Of a DNA stretch of 9,059 nt, positions 5,747 through 9,059 are shown in pieces. Location of the stretch: positions 1 to 9,059 of the forward strand of contig JBJEHD010000073.1 in assembly GCA_051875715.1 (NCBI GenBank). The letters are read 5' to 3'. Each line of letters opens with the position of its first letter. The stretch's first letter is position 1. The notes beneath the pieces are model-generated. The model searched no databases. It saw only the letters and a list, made by a program, of their open reading frames with translations, and was not told the origin of the DNA. Both the position numbers and the translations under genes were made by a program. Source of the DNA: DYCT01 sp051875715. GTDB lineage: Bacteria; Bacteroidota; Bacteroidia; Bacteroidales; Bacteroidaceae.

Positions 5747-6556
5747 ATGAGAATGAATCGAAATATCATCATAGTGTTGCTGGCCGCTTGGATGCTTTCG
5801 TCGTGCGGGGAATACAACCGTATCATAAAGTGTACTGATTACGAGTACAAATACGAGGTGGCCAAGGCATATTATGGGAAAGGGAACTTCAGCAAGTCGG
5901 CTACGTTGTTGGAGGAACTGATTACCATTATGAAAGGTACGGATAAGGCTGAGGAGTCGCTTTTCATGCTGGGTATGTCGTATTATAAACAAGGTGATTA
6001 CTCCACTTCGTCGCACTACTTTACCACCTATTATAATACATACCCTCGTGGAACGTATGCCGAGATGTCAAGATTCCTGGCCGGCAAGGCGTTGTATTTG
6101 GATTCGCCCGAACCTCGTTTGGATCAGACGGAGACCTATCGGGCCATTCAGGAACTACAGTTGTATATGGAGTACTACCCGATGGGCGACAAGAAGGTGG
6201 AAGCTCAAAACATGATTTTCAAACTGCAGGACAAATTGGTTCAGAAGGAATATTATTCGGCCAAGTTGTATTACGATTTGGGCAATTATATGGGCAACAA
6301 TTACCAGTCTTGCGTGATTACGGCTCAGAACGCATTGCGAGATTATCCTTATACATTGCTTCGCGAAGACCTTGCCATTTTGGTGTTGAGGGCAAAGTAC
6401 CAGATGGCTATTCAGAGTGTGCATGAAAAGCAGATGGAGCGGTACCGGGAATCGATTGACGAATATTATGCGTTCGTCAACGAGTTTCCGGAAAGCAAAT
6501 ACCGCAAGGAGGCCGAGAAAATATTCAAGGATGCCAGTGGAAAAATAAAAGACTAA
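5747..6556 (+). CDS. bamD: Outer-membrane assembly lipoprotein BamD
   Basis: BamD is the TPR lipoprotein that, with the BamA barrel, inserts beta-barrel proteins into the outer membrane. This 269-residue protein begins with a lipoprotein signal: basic MRMNR, hydrophobic NIIIVLLAAWM, and lipobox LSSC with Cys20. The mature sequence starts GEYNRIIKCTDYEYKYEVAK, the usual opening of Bacteroidetes homologues. It then contains successive TPR helices, for example AKAYYGKGNFSKSATLLEEL, SYYKQGDYSTSSHYFTTYYN (with TYPRG) and, near the C-terminus, IDEYYAFVNEFPESKYRKEA. Tyr-rich aromatic residues are abundant. ATG 5747 and ATG 5753 are both plausible, since the very short leader slightly favours the second. 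The gene is divergent from uvrB and is followed after 15 nt by the omega-like gene, so the two are probably cotranscribed. Confidence 0.88.
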   Translation: MRMNRNIIIVLLAAWMLSSCGEYNRIIKCTDYEYKYEVAKAYYGKGNFSKSATLLEELITIMKGTDKAEESLFMLGMSYYKQGDYSTSSHYFTTYYNTYPRGTYAEMSRFLAGKALYLDSPEPRLDQTETYRAIQELQLYMEYYPMGDKKVEAQNMIFKLQDKLVQKEYYSAKLYYDLGNYMGNNYQSCVITAQNALRDYPYTLLREDLAILVLRAKYQMAIQSVHEKQMERYRESIDEYYAFVNEFPESKYRKEAEKIFKDASGKIKD

Positions 6557-6571
6557 TTATAAGATAGAACT

Positions 6572-6907
6572 ATGGATTACAAAAAGACGAATGCTCCTAC
6601 CAATACGGTGACGCGTGACTTGATGGAACTGTGTGAAGACACGGGTAATATCTATGAAACAGTATCGATTATAGCCAAGCGTGCCAACCAGATTGGGGTA
6701 GAAATTAAGAATGATTTGTCCAAGAAATTGCAGGAGTTTGCCTCTTACAACGACAACCTGGAGGAGGTGTTTGAGAATAGAGAGCAGATAGAGATTTCGC
6801 GCTATTACGAGAAACTGCCGAAACCGACTCTGATTGCCACTCAGGAATATATTGAAGGGAAGGTGTACTACCGCAACCCGGCAAAAGAGAAGGAAAAATT
6901 ACAGTAA
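6572..6907 (+). CDS. rpoZ: Omega / Rpb6-like RNA polymerase subunit
   Basis: This 111-residue cytosolic protein resembles the Bacteroidetes version of RNA polymerase omega (Rpb6 family). Omega wraps the C-terminus of beta-prime, aids core assembly and in some bacteria contributes to the ppGpp response. The recognisable part is residues ~10-50: the TVTRDLMELCEDTGNIYETV segment followed by SIIAKRANQIG, which corresponds to the conserved omega helix ending in a K/R-R-A motif. The tail (~60-111) is charged and ends in KEKEKLQ. Placement directly after bamD and before a DUF4293 gene matches the usual Bacteroidales order, as I recall it. Family similarity is weak at sequence level, so gene symbol confidence is moderate. 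A clear terminator lies 24 nt after the stop. Confidence 0.75.
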   Translation: MDYKKTNAPTNTVTRDLMELCEDTGNIYETVSIIAKRANQIGVEIKNDLSKKLQEFASYNDNLEEVFENREQIEISRYYEKLPKPTLIATQEYIEGKVYYRNPAKEKEKLQ

Positions 6908-6930
6908 GGATTTTCTAACGGAAAAGATAG

Positions 6931-6960
6931 AAAGGGTTTGCATCTGTCAAGCCCTTTTTT
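6931..6960 (+). terminator. Factor-independent terminator after the omega-like gene
   Basis: AAAGGGTTTG (6931-6940) pairs with CAAGCCCTTT (6948-6957), ten pairs with one wobble, around loop CATCTGT. The T-run covers 6955-6960. It lies between the omega-like gene and the membrane-protein gene, so it either separates two transcripts or attenuates the downstream gene. Confidence 0.82.
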
Positions 6961-6985
6961 AGTTTTCAATAATAACAACTATATT

Positions 6986-7438
6986 ATGATTCAACGTATT
7001 CAAAGTATTTATTTGTTTGTCGTGACGGTGTTGCTGGTGGTAACGATGTGCCTGCCGGTGGGAATGTATGTTTTGCCGGATGGTTCGGCGGCCACGTTTA
7101 CCAATTGGGGCGTGTGTCTCGATGATGTATGTAATAATTCCGTGTGGGGCATGTTCGCTTTGTTGCTGTTTTCTGCTATAGTGGCATTTTCCACTATCTT
7201 CTTGTATCGTAATCGTATTCTGCAAATCCGTATGACGGTGTTCAACTGCTTGCTGCTGGTGGGATATTACCTTACCTTTGCTGCTTTCCTGGTGATGTTT
7301 GGCAATCGTTTGGATGCAACGTTCCATGGTAAATGGGGAATGTGTCTGCCGTTGATTTGCGTCATACTGAACTACCTGGCCATCCGGGCTATCGGAAAGG
7401 ATGAAGCCATGGTGCGGGCAGCCGATCGGTTGCGGTAA
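6986..7438 (+). CDS. DUF4293-type four-helix inner-membrane protein
   Basis: This 150-residue hydrophobic protein has four predicted membrane helices: ~8-30 (YLFVVTVLLVVTMCLPVGMYVL), ~53-74, ~84-106 and ~117-136. Basic segments YRNR (74-77) after helix 2 and IRAIGK (133-138) after helix 4 suggest both termini face the cytoplasm. The N-terminus MIQRIQSIYLF and the position downstream of bamD and omega match the Bacteroidetes DUF4293 family, whose function is unknown. The loop between helices 1 and 2 has two cysteines (44 and 49) that could form a periplasmic disulfide. ATG 6986 was chosen because a longer in-frame reading would start within the preceding terminator hairpin. No strong promoter is visible between the terminator and the start, so expression may depend on readthrough. 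The stop lies 6 nt from the end of a convergent gene. Confidence 0.85.
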   Translation: MIQRIQSIYLFVVTVLLVVTMCLPVGMYVLPDGSAATFTNWGVCLDDVCNNSVWGMFALLLFSAIVAFSTIFLYRNRILQIRMTVFNCLLLVGYYLTFAAFLVMFGNRLDATFHGKWGMCLPLICVILNYLAIRAIGKDEAMVRAADRLR

Positions 7439-7444
7439 CCCGGC

Positions 7445-7897
7445 TCAGGTCAATTTGAAGCGGATGCGTAGCGTACCATCTCGGTAGTCGTGGCTGAGAA
7501 GGGTGAATGTGCCTATCTCGGACGTGTTTTCTACGTGCGTTCCGATGCAAAGGCATTCATCGTAATCTCCTACGTGGACGATGCGCACCGTTTCGGAGGC
7601 TTCATCGGGCAGGCGGCTCAAGTCGAAACGTCCTTGGGCTTCGTGTTGAGTGATAAATTCCACGGAGACCGGAAGGTGTTGGCCGATGATGTGGTTGACG
7701 GTTTGCTCCAATTCGCGTAATTGCTCGTCAGTGGGCGGTTGGGGGAGGGTGAAATCCATTTTGCTTTTCTTTCGCTCGATATGTGCCGAAACGGAACGTC
7801 CGCAGCCGAAAAGGTTGTCCATGACCCTATTCACGATGTGCTCGCAGGTGTGCATGGGTGGGTATTCTTGCTTATTGTGGGCGTTTAATGTATCCAT
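7445..7897 (-). CDS. AlaX-like free-standing alanyl-tRNA editing hydrolase
   Basis: This 150-residue protein is homologous to the editing (second additional) domain of alanyl- and threonyl-tRNA synthetases. Free-standing AlaX proteins hydrolyse mischarged Ser- or Gly-tRNA(Ala) in the cytosol. The zinc-binding signatures are both present: HTCEH (His16 and His20, HxxxH) and CIGTH (Cys117 and His121, CxxxH), the latter within the conserved context CIGTHVENTSEIG. A further conserved stretch is RIVHVGDYDEC (105-115). The length suits the small AlaX class that lacks the N-terminal and glycine-rich parts of AlaRS. ATG 7897 was chosen over an in-frame extension to 7945, which would read through the promoter; M15 (ATG at 7855) is another option but sits right at the HxxxH motif. 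Substrate specificity cannot be judged from sequence, and a ThrRS-like editing role is possible. It is monocistronic and convergent with the membrane-protein gene. Confidence 0.87.
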   Translation of the reverse strand: MDTLNAHNKQEYPPMHTCEHIVNRVMDNLFGCGRSVSAHIERKKSKMDFTLPQPPTDEQLRELEQTVNHIIGQHLPVSVEFITQHEAQGRFDLSRLPDEASETVRIVHVGDYDECLCIGTHVENTSEIGTFTLLSHDYRDGTLRIRFKLT

Positions 7898-7915
7898 GAG
7901 GTTTTGTTTTGTGGG

Positions 7916-7945
7916 TAAAGATAGTGCAAGCCGAGCGAAAAACAA
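7916..7945 (-). promoter_or_regulatory. Promoter of the AlaX-like gene
   Basis: On the minus strand TATCTTTA (7923 to 7916) matches TAnnTTTG at all but the last base. TTG (7945 to 7943) lies 19 nt upstream as the -33 element. The leader would be about 13 nt. Both boxes lie in or at the edge of the palindromic repeat at 7918-7992, as at uvrB. Confidence 0.55.
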
Positions 7946-7992
7946 TCAAGCCTCAGCTTGAAATTGTTTTGCCGAGGCGCAGCCTATCTTAT
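7918..7992. repeat. Promoter-associated palindromic repeat, copy B (AlaX-like gene)
   Basis: The terminal inverted repeat is AAGATAG (7918-7924) / CTATCTT (7984-7990). The central hairpin is AACAAT-CAAGC (7941-7951), loop CTCA, GCTTG (7956-7960), a two-base bulge, then ATTGTT (7963-7968). The end blocks GCAAGCCGA and GCGC[A/C]GCCTAT are shared with copy A at 5526-5595 in the same orientation relative to the gene. The third base of the terminal repeat differs between copies on both arms, which preserves pairing. Confidence 0.75.
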
Positions 7993-8183
7993 CAAAAGAT
8001 AATGAAAAGCCTAATATGGAAGGCAGTCTTCATCCGTGCTTTTTGTAGAAATCCGTCTGAATGACAGAATGGAACGTGTGTGGTAAGGATTAGGCTCGAA
8101 GGCATGCTTTGTGTGGGGACTTACCGAAGCGTAGAAAAAATGAAAAAACGGCGCAAAAGATTGGTACGTATTTATAAAAAAGA
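7993..8183. other. Intergenic stretch without identified features
   Basis: This is part of the 402-nt gene-free interval 7898-8299. TATCTT (7985-7990) can pair with AAGATA (7996-8001) at its left edge. The remainder (about 8002-8183) contains only very short ORFs, no clear promoter and no strong hairpin. It could hold a small RNA or the far ends of the flanking regulatory regions, but nothing supports a specific call. Confidence 0.5.
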
Positions 8184-8215
8184 TTTGTTTATAAAAGAAA
8201 TATGTACTACTTTTG
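8184..8215 (+). promoter_or_regulatory. rplU-rpmA promoter (perfect Bacteroidetes consensus)
   Basis: TTTG (8184-8187), a 20-nt spacer and TACTTTTG (8208-8215) match the phylum consensus TTTG / TAnnTTTG at every defined base. This is the best promoter in the window and suits a ribosomal-protein operon. Transcription would begin near 8220-8222, giving a leader of about 80 nt. Confidence 0.8.
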
Positions 8216-8227
8216 TGCCCTGATTAG

Positions 8228-8273
8228 TCCGAGGAGGTAGAGAAGAGATTTGAAAGCAAATCCACCTTGCGGA
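8228..8273 (+). promoter_or_regulatory. Nested stem-loop in the rplU leader; candidate autoregulatory RNA
   Basis: Three concentric helices can form: TCCG (8228-8231) with CGGA (8270-8273); AGGT (8235-8238) with ACCT (8264-8267); and GATTTG (8247-8252) with CAAATC (8257-8262) capped by tetraloop AAAG. The internal loop is strongly asymmetric, with eight purines AGAGAAGA on the 5' side against a single C. The structure ends 26 nt before the rplU start, followed by an A-rich stretch. Ribosomal-protein leaders often bind their own product; that role is inferred here. Confidence 0.5.
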
Positions 8274-8299
8274 GAAAACCGTATAATATAAAAACAAAA

Positions 8300-8617
8300 A
8301 TGTACGTAATTGTAGAAATTAACGGTCAACAGTTCAAGGCTGAAGAAGGAAAGAAGTTGTTCGTTCAGCACATCCAAAACGCAGAAAGCGGTGCAACTGT
8401 TGAGTTTGAGAAAGTGTTGTTGGTAGATAACAACGGTGATGTGAAAGTCGGTCTTCCGACGGTGGAAGGTGCCAAGGTCGTTTGCGAAGTGGTTTCTCCG
8501 CTTGTAAAAGGCGAAAGACTTTTGGTTTTCCATAAGAAGAGAAGAAAAGGCTACAGAAAGTTGAATGGTCATCGTCAGCATTTTACAGAGTTAACTATCA
8601 AACAAGTTATTGCTTAA
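8300..8617 (+). CDS. rplU: 50S ribosomal protein L21 (bL21)
   Basis: This 105-residue bL21 binds 23S rRNA in the large subunit, near L20. The conserved start MYVIVEINGQQFKAEEGKKL is clear, as are the KVLLVDNNGDVKVGLPTVEGAKV core and the C-terminal KRRKGYRKLNGHRQHFTELTI block that carries the basic rRNA-binding residues. Length is normal for the family. ATG 8300 was chosen because it begins the conserved sequence and follows the A-rich leader end AAAACAAAA; a longer in-frame reading would enter the leader hairpin. It is the first gene of a two-gene operon with rpmA, 22 nt downstream, and is preceded by a consensus promoter and a structured leader. Confidence 0.98.
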   Translation: MYVIVEINGQQFKAEEGKKLFVQHIQNAESGATVEFEKVLLVDNNGDVKVGLPTVEGAKVVCEVVSPLVKGERLLVFHKKRRKGYRKLNGHRQHFTELTIKQVIA

Positions 8618-8639
8618 TCCATTAAATTTAGTAGAAGAA

Positions 8640-8903
8640 ATGGCACATAAAAAAGGTGTAGGTAGTTCGAAGAACGGCCGTGAATCAGCAAGCAAGAGAT
8701 TAGGCGTTAAGATATTTGGTGGTCAGGCTTGCAAAGCCGGAAACATCATTGTTCGTCAAAGAGGAACGCAGTTCTATCCGGGTGAGAACATGGGTATGGG
8801 TAAAGATCATACGTTGTTTGCCTTGGTTGATGGAACGGTAAGTTTCAAAGTAGGAAGAGAAGACAAGAGATATGTTTCTGTTGTTCCTGCAACGGAAGCA
8901 TAA
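8640..8903 (+). CDS. rpmA: 50S ribosomal protein L27 (bL27)
   Basis: This 87-residue bL27 has an N-terminal tail that reaches the peptidyl-transferase centre and contacts tRNA. The start MAHKKGVGSSKNGRESASKRLGVK is the typical non-cleaved form, in contrast to the Firmicutes version whose extended N-terminus is proteolytically removed. The middle GGQACKAGNIIVRQRGTQFYPGENMGMGKDHTLFA is strongly conserved, and the tail VSFKVGREDKRYVSVVP is normal. ATG 8640 was chosen because it opens the conserved sequence; an in-frame TTG at 8610 would overlap rplU. It is cotranscribed with rplU and followed by a terminator 23 nt after the stop. Confidence 0.98.
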   Translation: MAHKKGVGSSKNGRESASKRLGVKIFGGQACKAGNIIVRQRGTQFYPGENMGMGKDHTLFALVDGTVSFKVGREDKRYVSVVPATEA

Positions 8904-8926
8904 TGAATCTTGATAAAGTAAATCGT

Positions 8927-8972
8927 ATGAGGAGATGTATCCCTTAGTTGGGTGCGTCTCCTCATTCTTTTT
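8927..8972 (+). terminator. Terminator of the rplU-rpmA operon
   Basis: ATGAGGAGA (8927-8935) pairs perfectly with TCTCCTCAT (8957-8965). The stem continues through wobble pairs and a bulged T to CCC/GGG around a TTAGTT loop. TCTTTTT follows at 8966-8972. Confidence 0.85.
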
Positions 8973-9059
8973 GAGTAGCGGATTTCTTATCAGTGGAAGT
9001 TTTTTTGGGCTCAGTAGCTATTCAGTGTGGATAGGCGTAAAGTTTAGCAATGCGAAAGA

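Noticed and set aside
6938..6985. TTG start extending the DUF4293 protein by 16 residues
   Set aside because: The codon is inside the terminator stem, and the added residues lack family resemblance.
8140..8223. 27-codon basic ORF (starting MKKRRKRLVRIYKK) before rplU
   Set aside because: It overlaps the entire consensus rplU promoter, and its codons are explained by A/T-rich promoter sequence; no independent support.
8974..9059. Possible promoter or start of the next gene at the window end
   Set aside because: Sequences such as TAAAGTTTAG do not match the TAnnTTTG pattern, and no coding start can be supported before the window ends.

Overview
The window reads as chromosomal housekeeping DNA from a member of the Bacteroidota, most likely order Bacteroidales (Bacteroides/Phocaeicola/Prevotella-like; genus not resolvable from the sequence alone). 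The evidence is threefold. Most promoters I can place fit the Bacteroidetes primary-sigma pattern TTTG / 19-22 nt / TAnnTTTG. Start codons are preceded by A-rich stretches rather than strong Shine-Dalgarno sequences. The gene neighbourhoods (sigma54 activator-lptE-TPR-secG; bamD-omega-DUF4293; rplU-rpmA) are, from general knowledge, Bacteroidales-like.

Layout. 1-70: a tRNA-Gly(CCC) lacking its first three bases at the window edge. 262-3187 (+): a tightly packed four-gene operon holding a receiver-less sigma54 activator, the LPS-transport lipoprotein LptE, a cytosolic TPR protein and SecG. The first two genes overlap by 14 nt and the next two junctions are only 2 and 4 nt. 3188-3465: a convergent gap with two hairpins, one a strong bidirectional terminator, and a degenerate ~170-bp palindrome that abuts the uvrB stop codon. 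3466-5496 (-): uvrB. 5497-5746: a divergent promoter region. 5747-6907 (+): bamD and an omega-like RNA polymerase subunit, followed by a terminator. 6986-7438 (+): a DUF4293-type four-helix membrane protein. 7445-7897 (-): an AlaX-like trans-editing hydrolase, convergent with it at 6 nt. 7898-8299: a 402-nt gap with the alaX promoter repeat, a stretch of about 170 nt in which I see nothing recognisable, the rplU promoter and a structured leader. 8300-8903 (+): rplU-rpmA, then a terminator. In 8974-9059 I see no supportable feature.

Functional theme: envelope biogenesis (LptE, SecG, BamD, a membrane protein) interleaved with information processing (UvrB, omega, tRNA proofreading, ribosomal proteins L21 and L27).

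No defence island, phage, IS or CRISPR is present. The most interesting non-coding signals are: (i) a palindromic repeat present twice, each copy forming the promoter of a minus-strand gene (uvrB and alaX), with compensatory changes in its terminal inverted repeat; (ii) the large concentric palindrome after uvrB; (iii) a nested stem-loop in the rplU leader.
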